Notes: generated by a model not told the origin, from the sequence alone. Numbered from the stretch's first letter, positions 1 to 28,512 are shown. The stretch: DNA of 64,000 nucleotides from Amorphochlora amoebiformis (GCA_054601695.1 BAAHQB010000005.1:1054001-1118000); one strand, 5' to 3'. A program made the numbers and translations.

Positions 1-352
1 TATATATATATATATATGTTAGATACATAAAAGTGAGTAATTTATTCGGGTTGATATGTGATTGGTAAAATATTTTAGTGTAATATACTTGTATGCATTG
101 AATTATATATACATACATATGTATATATATATGTTTATAATATAACTCAAATATGTATGCACAATTATGCATATATTTTGAGTATTTATGCTCATAAATA
201 CACCCTCACACAGTATATACTTATTTAAATACACTTTGCAAGTTATCCATATCCTATATATCTAATACATATAATATGTATGAAAATATATAATATATAT
301 ATATATATAGATACATCTATACATATACCTGGTATAAATCCTTGGGAATCAC

Positions 353-14946
<14,594 letters not shown>

Positions 14947-15062
14947 CTTTGCATTACCCAAGGTGATTTTATATAATTATCCAACATTAACATATCCATA
15001 TTTATGCATGCAGTACTGGATATGTCATATCCCTAAGAAACGAGAATTAATTTATCGGGAGA
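14947..15062. promoter_or_regulatory. Short divergent intergenic region (shared promoter)
   Basis: Only 116 bp separate the proposed start codons of the minus-strand large gene and the plus-strand membrane-protein gene. It is ordinary-complexity DNA without a TA tract. A shared promoter is inferred from the head-to-head layout; I see no named core element. Confidence 0.45.
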
Positions 15063-16195
15063 ATGGCGGACCAGCGACAAGTGGCGACATCAGAGAGTCA
15101 GGTGCTTGTCGCCCTCGGCAAAGCCGTGGGACCGACCACTCCGAAGAAAGCGACCGCATGGTTTTTCTGGCTCGTAGGGATGTATATAATGTTGGCTGCA
15201 CGTGCCCCTGTTACCATTACAGACGAGGTTCTCATGATTTTCGAGGTAACCCACGCACCGGCATAACTTCGTTTGTTGCCATCACAGATGAACAAGGCAT
15301 ATATGAATATCATGGATGAGGCCCAGGATCAAATAGCACTTCGAAAACCACTTCTCGCCAAAATCCACAGCATAGACGCAGAGATATACACGCACACAGG
15401 CGGAATCCCTTTCACCTGGCGATTTGACGCCGAAAAGCACAAGGCCGTGAGTGATCTTTCTAATCAGAGGGAGAAGACGATGCAGGAAATCCGAGCCATC
15501 AACGTGGAGATCGACGCTATCGAATCAAGTAAGAAATAATGGCGGTTCTACGCAAATCCTAACTTCATATTTGGCCCGATGAAAAGATGCAAAATCAAAG
15601 CTGGGGATTTGGAGCAGCGCCGGTGTCGATGAGGTGCGGAACAAATTCTGGGAGAAGATAGACGCCGGAAAGCGTTTCGCCAAGCGTCAGACACTCTGGG
15701 ATGCTTTCATATCAATCCTGACTCAACGGCGGGACGAGGAGGCGTTCAGCTTCGTAGTTCGTTGGATATTCACGGTACGTATATAACATTGGCGTGCACA
15801 CGTATTGTATCTCATTGGGCGATGTGTACACCCTGTCAGATTGCCTTCAACTTTACGATTGGGTTCTTCCTTACACTAGTCAACTTCATGTTCACTGTGA
15901 TCTTCGTCATCCGCTCTTTCCAACCCTCTCTGGTAAATTTCTATTTCTGCCCCGAATTTCAATCTTTTGAATCATCAACCAGTGCATAACAATTTAGATT
16001 AGCGGAATCTTGTTCTACGCCGTTGCTCTGCTAGGAGCTGCGAGCGTCGTAGCTGGCTACCTAATGCTAACAGTCGGGATCGCTGGCGGGGGTGTGTACG
16101 TGGCGTACAAGACTGTGTCTGCAAACTCGAGATTGGAAGGACGGCGCCAAAATCGATATCGACTCGGAAATGTTGATCATTTGCATGACGACTAG
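15063..16195 (+). CDS. Predicted multi-pass membrane protein, 300 aa, unknown function
   Basis: Five exons: 15063-15245, 15288-15528, 15587-15774, 15840-15932 and 15998-16195, ending in TAG. Introns are 42, 58, 65 and 65 bp with standard GT-AG ends. One hydrophobic segment lies near residues 31-50 (AWFFWLVGMYIML), a soluble helical part at about 62-200, and two or three membrane segments follow from about 205 to 275. The middle holds a striking Trp-containing stretch, KLGIWSSAGVDEVRNKFWEK, followed by GKRFAKRQTLWDAF. I believe similar proteins occur in other protists but cannot name the family. The frame of exon 2 could also read straight to a stop at 15537-15539, but splicing at 15528 keeps the frame open through three more clean exons. 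It is head to head with the large gene and tail to tail with the AZUL gene. Location and role are unknown. Confidence 0.85.
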
Positions 16196-16747
16196 TGTGC
16201 ATGCCAGTCTAGCAGTGCCCGCACATATACGATACTAGATCTAGATCTAGTAGATATATAGAATTACATGTGTACGTATCATTTAGTTAGATCATGGTTG
16301 ATTAAGAAATATTATAATCAATGAATGAAGTCGAATCTAAAATTTGCCTCACCATTGGTTCTACAAGATCTGCAGTCTGCAGATAACACCTAGTGGTAAT
16401 ATACGATCATAACTAGCATAACTATGCGATTGATCTAGTTAATCTAATAGACTCTAATATATAAATCTAGTACATATATACGGACTCCAAATCAGAATAC
16501 TCAACTAGCTAGTTATCTTCGTCTCTAGAATCTCTAGAATCTAGGTAATTAGAGCTTCTGAGCCTCGGTAACGAGCTACCGCGTTTCAAATGGACATCAT
16601 AATCGATCTCATTCTTACCGAATTGCATTGAGTATGAACTGAAACCAAGCTATCCGATTATTTAACTATGATATAACGAGTCGGCCATACACGTATATAT
16701 ACATCTAACTATGTCATCAAAAGCTAGCAACAGCTAGACTTTGAAGT
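16196..16747. other. Tail-to-tail intergenic spacer rich in CTAG
   Basis: No coding signal is seen between the two stop codons. The sequence is unique and almost free of TA tracts, but carries many CTAG and TCTAGA words, for example 16230-16250, 16430-16470 and 16500-16545. It probably holds both 3' UTRs. Confidence 0.5.
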
Positions 16748-16996
16748 TTAAGATTTTCGCACCCCAGGGCACAACCCCTTCAGGCCTTTTTTCTTCAACA
16801 AAATGAGAGCTTCTTGTACTATGGCCGCGCGATCTTTGACTTCGTTCTTGTATACTGTTGACTTAGGATTCGAGCTATACATACAAATACGGAATACATC
16901 ATATATACATTGTACCTATTGATATGCTTATTCTGGTGTCACATATGCATACATATGCATGTACACACCCACACACACACACATATATATATATAT

Positions 16997-17064
<68 letters not shown>

Positions 17065-17846
17065 GGAATACATCTTATATACATTGTACCTATTGATATG
17101 CTTATTCTGGTGTCATATATGCATACATGTCCATTTACATATATATATATATATATATACACATATATATATGTATATGTATATATAGTAATAATAATAA
17201 TAAATACATGCATATTAACCAATACAAATAGAGGCATTTGTTTATTTGTTCTACATATATATGTATATATATATATATATAATATACATATATATTTATG
17301 TACATACATATATACACATATACACATATATACACATATTGTAGAAATATACATAATAATATTACTACCGGCAATGATCAGAAGAGCACGATGGAGCCCC
17401 ACAACCACGAGAGATCATCTTGATGTACCTAATATGCAAATTTAATTTAAAAATAAATAAATAAGTATATATATATATATATGTATATATAAGAACTATA
17501 CTATACCAATAGTAAAACCAAAACAAAAAAGCGCCCGGTGCTTACAATGTCTTCCACATATATATACATATATATATAATTATATAATATGTTAAATAGT
17601 ATATACATATACATACATACAATATATATATATATATATATATATAAATATGTATATATATATATATTATAAATTTATATGTCTTCCATATATATACATA
17701 TATATATATATGTATAAATATATATATATATACATGTATATGTATACGCATATATTTATATATAATATATATATATGTATATATATATTATATATATATA
17801 TATATATATGTACATGTATATTTATTAATAAATAGTAATACTATGC

Positions 17847-17877
<31 letters not shown>

Positions 17878-17904
17878 ATCATATATATATATATGTATAT
17901 AATC

Positions 17905-17943
<39 letters not shown>

Positions 17944-18208
17944 TATGTATGTATATGAATACATATATACAAGTCTATATTATATTCCGTATATTTGAAA
18001 ACACTCCATATGTATGAAATTAAGATTGCTATTATTTGCGTAATATGTGGAGCATCATACCCTGCTAACGCTTTACGCGCTTTCTCTCTGGCCTGGGGGG
18101 TTGACTTTGATCTATTCAATTAAAAATATACATACGTTCACATATACACATAATACATTTAGGCAATATGTACATATATATATATATACATATATAATAT
18201 ATATATAC

Positions 18209-18284
<76 letters not shown>

Positions 18285-18312
18285 TTATATATATACGATA
18301 CATCTAATTATA

Positions 18313-18365
<53 letters not shown>

Positions 18366-18484
18366 ATATATATATATATATATGTATATATATATGTTAT
18401 AGACATTTGCGCAGATATTTATGTAATTTGTATACACGTATGTGCACGCGCAAATATACATATAATATATATATATATATACAT

Positions 18485-18516
<32 letters not shown>

Positions 18517-18742
18517 TGTATATATATAATATGTGTGTGTATTTCTGTGTGTGTATATATATCTGTATTTGCACGTATTCATATGTATATTTATCATAAT
18601 ATATATATATATATACATACATATATATATACATATATATATATATGTATATTTACATGTATACATATGTGTGGTGTGTACATATATATATATATATATA
18701 TATAAATTTACATGTATATATATATGTGTGTGTGGTGTGTAC

Positions 18743-18775
<33 letters not shown>

Positions 18776-18926
18776 TTTATGTAAATGTATTGTAATGTTT
18801 ATTTAGATCGCCTCACCCGGTACTACCAATATTGCCCGGTACACCGGTAGTAGCCGGACTTCAGGCTATTTAGGTGACAGGCGTGACGTCATATCATATC
18901 ACGCCATTTCACGTTCCGAAACTCAT
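16748..18926 (-). CDS. Stand-alone AZUL zinc-domain protein, about 83 aa
   Basis: Exons, 5' to 3': 18913-18926 (tentative start), 18061-18111, 17369-17428 and 16748-16874, ending in TAA. They join in phase into 83 aa. The core reads [15 protein letters not shown], which is Cys-x4-Cys-x4-Cys, followed 36 residues later by LC. This is the zinc signature of the AZUL domain, the N-terminal zinc finger of the HECT ubiquitin ligase UBE3A. A basic helix ([15 protein letters not shown]) precedes it and a helix ([15 protein letters not shown]) follows, as in that fold. In UBE3A the domain docks on the proteasome subunit Rpn10/PSMD4. Here nothing else is attached: the upstream neighbour ends at 19144 and the stop is inside the window. 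The first exon is the weak point, because it lies in a region resembling a dispersed element; if wrong, the N-terminus changes but the AZUL core stands. Confidence 0.78.
16891..17130. repeat. 65-bp duplication flanking TA/CA satellites
   Basis: A unique segment at 16891-16955 recurs nearly unchanged at 17065-17130, both containing TTGATATGCTTATTCTGGTG. Between them lie CACACA, CATA and TA runs. It sits in the last intron of the AZUL gene. Confidence 0.8.
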
Positions 18927-18935
18927 GGCGAAGCA
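18811..18935. repeat. Dispersed element with TGACGTCA core, copy 1
   Basis: It contains GCCCGGTAC..., then GGTGACAGGCGTGACGTCA, then CACGCCATTT. The same order of words, with gaps, is found at 22523-22602. It lies between the PNGase stop and the AZUL coding exons. Confidence 0.5.
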
Positions 18936-19143
18936 TCCGACTACCGCACAAGAATTTTCACAATCATTATTGAATTTTACGGTGATTTTTGGACCGTGAT
19001 TATGATCAACTCTCAACAAAATCATGAACTCCCAGTGGTACACCAAAGCGCTTCGCTAACAATACTATATTCATATATATAAATATATATATATGCATAT
19101 ATATATATATATATATATGTATCAAATTCTGTGTTATCGTATC

Positions 19144-19257
19144 TCACTTTTTGCTGGATTCCTTAGATTCCTTCTTATCATCCATTACGGCATCTATATT
19201 TATATCAGTATATGTTTATATTTCATATATATTTATATTTACATACATATATTATGT

Positions 19258-19341
<84 letters not shown>

Positions 19342-19580
19342 AATGTCTAGAGCCGGCGAGTTAACAGGGAACAGGAGAAAGACAAAGAGAGACAGTGGGA
19401 CAGAGAGATAGAATAATAAATATATTTAAACACAAATGTTCTGGTATATTTATATTTATGTATATTTTAGTACATATATACATATATGTATATATATATA
19501 TACGTACGTATGTATATATATACATATACATATATATATATATATATTATATATACATCATATAATAATAATAATACATG

Positions 19581-19618
<38 letters not shown>

Positions 19619-19678
19619 CGTATATATATATATATATAAATATACAATACATAGAATATTCACATATGTTTATATATA

Positions 19679-19712
<34 letters not shown>

Positions 19713-20185
19713 TATCCGTATATATATATATAAATATATAGAATACAGATATATATACATATACATAGCCATATATATAAGGGAGAATTAGAGAGAGAGA
19801 GAGCATAAGAGAGACAGAAAAGCGAATAATGTATCGATATAGAAACATGAGTGTTAAAAAAAAAGAGTGCAGATAGAGAAAGATATGGAAATTAGGAGAA
19901 AATAGGAGATATCGAAGGGTATACGGACAGAGAGGTGAGGGAGAATCGAGGTACCCTTTGGTGCGTTTGCCGTTATAATACCTAAAATTGGTGGGCACAT
20001 CCCGTTCGCCACTCGGAGTCCAGTTATCTGTAAATGCATACGTATACATACATTTATACGCGCTCATATATACATTATACATACATAATCATATATATAT
20101 ATACATTATATATAAATATATACATACATGTACATGTATATTATACTAATGGTATATATAAATGTAATACAACATATTTGGGTGC

Positions 20186-20231
<46 letters not shown>

Positions 20232-20263
20232 TTAAATACAGAAATAAATAAATAAATAAATAA

Positions 20264-20309
<46 letters not shown>

Positions 20310-20972
20310 ACACACACACACACATATATATATATGCATACATATGTATAGATATATGTATCTACAATATACAAATTTGCTATTAATTAAGTCTACAAAT
20401 TACATTTTTACAACGTTATTACATACGTATATTTGTATCTCCATGTTTTAATGGTTTTATACACATAGATACATATATACATTTCATACGTGGTACATAT
20501 ATGTAAATATACATAGGTATATATAATATATATACATATACTATCTATCTATATATATATATATATATATGTATAATATAATACATACACACATATATAC
20601 ATATAACATATGCACACGATACAGGGAATCTGGGATGTGAAAAAATCACTATTACAGGGAAATCCAAAGTGCTACGCAAATGACTAGAAAATAACGAGAA
20701 ATCAGATGATGAGTAGATAACGCCAAAATGATAAATAACGGACCATTTTTCCGCGTGGAGGTTCGAACACCCTGTATGAGCCCCCACCACTCGAACCATA
20801 CCACTGCGAGGAAGTTCTGAATGTTGTATCAATATATGTATGTGTATGTATATACATATATATATATGTATATATTATGTGCGTATTATATTATATGTGT
20901 GTGTGCATACATGGTTCTAATGTTCTCTAATTTTAACATGTACACACATATATATACATCTATATATATATT

Positions 20973-21016
<44 letters not shown>

Positions 21017-21313
21017 ATATACGTACACATACATGTACAAATTATACACATACCCTTTCTGTGTATGAAAACGTACACTATCCAAATGGTCCCCCTAAAA
21101 TAAGTTAAAGGTTAGCATTTGGAGTTAGGGCTGGGAGCTAGGTTAGCGTTAGGTGAGGCCTGGATTAGGATAAAGGTTAGGGTTTGTGCTAGTGGAGAAC
21201 CATTCGCGCCTCAATTCGATACAAATACTCACCGCGCTAAATATAAATAAAGGTATGAAGAAATGCCTGCTTAATATGTGCATGTATTCATACTGTTTTA
21301 CACGTAGTATATA

Positions 21314-21368
<55 letters not shown>

Positions 21369-21900
21369 ATATATATATATATATGCGCATCATCATATAT
21401 ATATATATATGTATACATGTATGCATGTATATATATAGCACACATTATATGTATTCATATGTGTGGGACGAACATACTCCTTTACATGCATTATATACAT
21501 ACATATGTAACAATTTTATATATGTATGTGTATATATATATATATGTATGTATGTAATATTTGTATATGTATATATTATATATATATAATATATTTATAC
21601 ATATGCATATTATATATTTGTATGTATATGTATATATGTATATATGTGTGCGTGTGTGTGTAATCTGTATAATATATTTATGCATTTTTGATAATATATA
21701 TTCACGTTTGTAAATAACAATTTGTATGTATCCTAATAGGTTGTCACAGGACGCGAAAACCCGCGATTTTATTTGAAGATTCTGCCAAAATATGTATACC
21801 GGGATCTCGAAGGATTTCCGCACGCTTCCGCCAGGGGTACCGTAGTGCCTCTGTGTATTTACACACATATATACTTTCTACATATGCATGCATACAATAT

Positions 21901-21931
<31 letters not shown>

Positions 21932-22213
21932 AATATATATATATATACATGTATATATATATGTATGTAAATATATATATATATATATGTGTATATGTGT
22001 ATATATGTATTATGTGTATGAGAATAGTATATGTATGTTAATGAGCATGTATTTGTACAATTTATATTATGTTATCCAATGCACATTCATACATTACACA
22101 CCATATAATATGTATATGTATATGTATGTGTATATTTAAATATATATATACATACATATATATATATATATATGTATATAATATTCGTATATCTATATGA
22201 CAATATAAATACA

Positions 22214-22247
<34 letters not shown>

Positions 22248-22874
22248 CATATACACATATATGATATACACACACACATATATATATATATATATGTATA
22301 TATGTAAGTATATATGTGTGTATATATTTGTGTACGGATACATACAAAATTGTGTGTATGTATACACTTATATATATATATATATATAAACATATGTATA
22401 TATATATATATGTTTGTGTATATATATACATATTTATAGATATATTATTAGAGCAATGATATACATAACATGAGAGGATGCCTCTCGATGAGTGGGTATC
22501 GATATAGACTCGTAGATACGCGCTTTGCCCGATAGTGGTGCTACCCAGTAGTGACAAGCTTCAAACTAGGAGGTGACAAGACGTGACGTCACGCCATGTC
22601 AGACTATCCAGAATTTCGAAGATTTAATACTATTCGAGAAGTTTGCGTAGTTTTAGAATATTCTCTGCGTGCACCTACTATTCGAGAAGTTTGCGCAGTT
22701 CTAGAATATTCTCTGCGTGCACCCACTTCGTCTTGTCAGAATTCAAACGGACTTCCAATCAAACCTGTTCTAGGTTACGAAAGTTTTTTGCGTTTTTCTA
22801 TACTACCGTCTGCTGGAGCGCTGCACTAAGAATACATATATATATATATTGTATGTATACATACATTTATTCAG

Positions 22875-22926
<52 letters not shown>

Positions 22927-23645
22927 TATACAGGTAATACATACTCACTTTGATTCCTCCTTCTTTTATAAATTCCATAAAATCCACCCACAAACCAGCT
23001 CGGACATGAATAGAGAACACCTTGTAATATAAATTATAAAATATACGTACATTCAAGTAAATAATAAGATATGCATATACATATGTAAGTATGTGCGTAT
23101 GTATATGTATAAATGTAAAATATGCTTACTGCTTACACGTACATACATATATAAATCTTCTATATATATATATATATATATATATACTTATGTATACATA
23201 CATGCGCATATATATATTATATATATAATTATATATAACGTTTATTACATATATGAACATATACCTTAGCGTTATCCGAAGCAGTAGAGGCAGCCATCAC
23301 GACACGTGCTAGATCCTCAGGGCTCATTTCTGATGTATAATTAAAACACACATACACATATAATATATATTTATATGTATACACACACACACACATACAC
23401 ACATATATATACATATATATATACATATATATTGATACATATATATATATATATACATGTGTATGTATTCTATGTACATATACATAACTACGAGTATAAG
23501 CACCGTGACACACATCCTTAATATTACAATCACACCACTTAAAGGTACATTATTTACATATAAATAATATATATATATATGCATATATATTTATATATTT
23601 ATTTATATTATATACATAAAGATATGTAAAAATACATATGAAAAT

Positions 23646-23710
<65 letters not shown>

Positions 23711-23787
23711 CTTTGATTGCCAAGCTCACCCCTCGCAGCCTTCCACTCTACCGATCCTTGTATGTAAAACATATTTCATCTATATAA

Positions 23788-23837
<50 letters not shown>

Positions 23838-23957
23838 TACATATATATATATATGTGTGTATATATACATATTGTAGGTATACATACATATAATATATGT
23901 ACGCAAACATGAGTATATATATATATATATTATGTATGTATGTACATATGTATATTA

Positions 23958-23990
<33 letters not shown>

Positions 23991-24023
23991 ATGTCTATAT
24001 ATAGGTATATACCATGTATATAT

Positions 24024-24096
<73 letters not shown>

Positions 24097-24669
24097 TATG
24101 TATGTATGAATAGAGAGAGAGAGAGAGAGATTAAGAGAGAGAGAGAGATTAAGAGAGAGAGAGAGAAATTAAGAGAGAGAGAGAGATTAAGAGAGAGAGA
24201 GAGAGAGAGAGAGATTAAGAGAGAGAGAGAGAGAAGATTAAGAGAGAGAGAGAGAGAGATTAAGAGGGAGATTAAGAGAGAGGTTAAGGATTAAGAGAGA
24301 GAGAGAGAGAGAGATTTTAAGGGAGAGAGAGATAAAGAGAGAGAGAGATTAAGAGAGAGAGAGAGAGATTAAGAGAGAGAGAGAGATTAAGAGAGAGAGA
24401 GATTAAGAGAGAGAGAGATTAAGAGAGAGAGATATTGAGAGAGAGAGCGCGCTAGAGAAGAAAGAGAGAGATTAAGAGAGAGATTAAGAGAGAGATTAAG
24501 AGAGAGAGATTAAGAGAGAGAGAGAGATTAAGAGATAAGATAGAGAGAGAGAGAGATTAAGAGATAAGATAGAGAGAGAGATTAAGAGAGAGAGAGAGGT
24601 TAAGAGAGAGAGAGATTAAGAGAGAGAGAGAGATTAAGAGAGAGAGAGAGAGATTAAGAGAGAGAGAGA

Positions 24670-24718
<49 letters not shown>

Positions 24719-25516
24719 AGAGAGAGAGAGAGATTAAGAGAGAGAGAGAGATTAAGAGAGAGAGAGAGATTAAGAGAGAGAGAGAGATTAAGAGAGAGAG
24801 AGAGATTAAGAGAGAGAGAGAGAGATTAAGAGAGAGAGAGAGATTAAGAGGAGAGAGATTAAGAGAGAGAGAGATTAAGAGAGAGAGAGATTAAGAGAGA
24901 GAGAGATTAAGAGAGAGAGAGACTAAGAGAGAGAGAGATTAAGAGAGAGAGAGATTAAGAGAGAGAGAGATTAACAGAGAGAGAGATTAAGAGAGAGAGA
25001 GAGATTAAGAGAGAGAGAGAGATTAAGAGAGAGAGAGAGATTAAGAGAGAGAGAGATTAAGAGAGAGATAGATTAAGAGAGAGAGAGAGATTAAGAGAGA
25101 TTAAGAGAGAGAGAGATTAAGAGAAAGAGAGAGACTAAGAGAGAGAGAGAGAGATTAAGAGAGAGAGAGAGATTAAGAGAGAGAGCGCGCTAGACAAGAG
25201 AGAGAGAGGGAGATGAAGAGAGAGAACGCGCTAGAGAAAGAGAGAGAGAGAGAGCACGCTAGAGTAAAAAAAAAAGAGAGGGAAAGAGAGAGAGGGGAGA
25301 AATAGATCGATAGACGAGAGAATGAAAGATATGTATATATATATTATTATTATATATTATAAAAAATGTATATGTTTTATATATATATATATATAATGTA
25401 TATGTATACATACATGTATATATGCACATATATATATATATATTGCATATATATATATATATATCATACATATATATATATATACATACATATATATATA
25501 TATATGTGTGTCTTTA

Positions 25517-25564
<48 letters not shown>

Positions 25565-26315
25565 GACGCGTCATATATATATATATGTATATATGATACA
25601 TACAAATATATATATATATATACATATATACAAATATATTATATGTATACATATTATATACATCTCTTTACACAACATATAATTGTGCAGGTAAACAATT
25701 TGTATTACATTGCATGTATACATATTATACATAACTTTACATGACTATTATTATGTAAGTACATAGTATTTACATATATATATATATATGCTATATATAT
25801 ATATATATATATAGAATAACTGAAGCCCTACTAACCCTAACATTGACCCTTGTTATATCCTGGTCGTAACCCCAACCCTAGCCCGAACTTTAACCTCAAC
25901 CCTGGTGCTGGCCACATGTTAGCCCCCATCTAATTCTACCTGAACAAACCCTAACCCTCTAATCCTACCTGAACAAACCCTAACCCTCTAATCCTACCTG
26001 AACAAACCTTAACCCCCAAAACCGTTGACCTGTAATCCTTCCCGCGGATTCAGATTCCTTTGCATCGCGATCTGGAAGGGCTAATGTTGCCTTTACAGAT
26101 AAATAAATATAGGTATGTATGCATAGTTTATAGTATTATAAGGAAAGATCTATGGATCTTATTCGATCCTCTGTCTCTTATTTACTCTATTTTTCCCCTC
26201 TCTCAATCTCTCTCTCTCTCTCTCTCGCGCTTCCCTCTCTCTATCTCTCTCTCCTCTCTCTCTCACTCTTTCTCTCCCACTCTTTCCCTCTATCTCTCTC
26301 TCTACACGCACACAC

Positions 26316-26354
<39 letters not shown>

Positions 26355-26681
26355 AGTGCATATACACATTTTTTTACTGCCTGTACATATATATATGTAT
26401 ATATATATATATATTATATATGAATATATCTTAAAATATACATGGTCCTCCTTGCCTTGTTTTCCTTTTCTATCTCATCTCTCACATACCACCTTTATCT
26501 ATCTCGCAGATATATATCTCTCTCTCGAATTGACATACCGCAAGTTCCAAGTTCTCCTTAGCGTCCCACTGTTGAACCTGATTCCGCAGAACTGGGGGTA
26601 GCATGGCCTAAGTACATGTGTGATATATGTGTGAGTGTTAATAGTATAATGTTGTATTTGTATGTGTTGTTATGCCTATGC

Positions 26682-26730
<49 letters not shown>

Positions 26731-26775
26731 GTATATATACGTATATATACATATATATATATATGTATATACATG

Positions 26776-26809
<34 letters not shown>

Positions 26810-27350
26810 TGTGTGTGTGTACTTATATATGTACATACAAATTATATTTTAAAAATTCATATATATACATATATATATACATATTTATACTTATATTATT
26901 TGATTCGTCATAGTATGAACATGTGTAATGGCGTGTGACAGGTACGTTAGTATAATTGTATTTTACACCTTTAAAATTCGATCGTTGTTTTGTATAAGTT
27001 TCTGGAATTCAGATTCCGATGTTAAATTCCGCCTTAACTTTACTTCTTGGAACTTACGTGTGTACCTGATATTATTTACATGTAACAATACATGTCATTT
27101 TGTACATGTGCGTGTATATGTGCACGTGCGTGTATATGCAAATATACACTTGCAGATAAATGTTAAATATGTGAATATATACTCACACATGTAAAATACA
27201 AAATACACACTAATCTATGTATATATATTACACACATGCATACACATGTTTATGCGTGCATCAAACGTATATATATATATATATATATATACACCTATAC
27301 ATAAATATATGTATAAATATATGTATATATAGACAAATGTGATTTCTCCA

Positions 27351-27386
<36 letters not shown>

Positions 27387-27581
27387 GTACATATTTTTGT
27401 ATCTATGTATGATTACAAAATGCGCACATATTATAGCAATGTATGGTATATATTTGAAAAAAAGAGAGCGAGACAGGAAGGCATAAAATAAAGTTTGTGA
27501 TATACCTTCGTGTCACATCGGTCACTCCACAAGCCCAAGTCGCCAAAATATAGCTTAGCTTTTTGCCCCAACCTAGATAAA

Positions 27582-27620
<39 letters not shown>

Positions 27621-27791
27621 AATAAATATCTATATTCATATACTGTGATAAATATACAAATACGTTTTTGCATATTCCTTTTCATGGGTACTTCCGGAAT
27701 ATAAGATGTAAGCGTATATACATCCAAATTGTAAGCGTATATACATCCAAATTATATAATATATATATATATATGTAAATATAATATATAA

Positions 27792-27828
<37 letters not shown>

Positions 27829-27898
27829 CACATATTATATAGACAAATGAATAATACACATGTAAACATGTATACGTTCATTTATATATACAGATATA

Positions 27899-27940
<42 letters not shown>

Positions 27941-28473
27941 TAACATAAACATATATATATTATATATATATATATATATAAGTACTTACATATATATATA
28001 TATATATATATTAAATATATATACACATATATATTACAATGTACATATATATATATATATATGTTTCAATATACATATAAACATATACTAGAATCACCTT
28101 CTCTTATTCACGATCCTCTCATATTCCCTGACCCCGACCCCTCCTCTCTCTTTATGCTCTCACCCAATCCCCTGCCTTTGGCGTCAAATACCCATACAAT
28201 GAACATTATAGGTTAAGAGAAAGAGAAGGGAAGGATTGAAGAAGGGGGATAAGACGGGAAGTAGATAATAAATCGGCCACCTTTTTCGTATAGAAGTGGA
28301 GCATCAAAGGCTCGTTCGCATGGGTCGGTGTGTACCCATCGCTTTAACTCCTCGGAGTATACCTGTCGATATTCGAGATGACAAGCACACACATAAATAC
28401 ACAATGCATAAGTATATTATATATATATATATATATTTATATATGTGTATGTTTGCATATACATATATAAATT

Positions 28474-28512
<39 letters not shown>

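Noticed and set aside
22596-22829. Plus-strand 77-codon frame with an internal repeat
   Set aside because: The repeat is explained by a 48-bp tandem DNA duplication; it sits in a PNGase intron next to dispersed elements.
24106-24294. Arg/Glu-repeat open frame
   Set aside because: It is a translation of the GA minisatellite.
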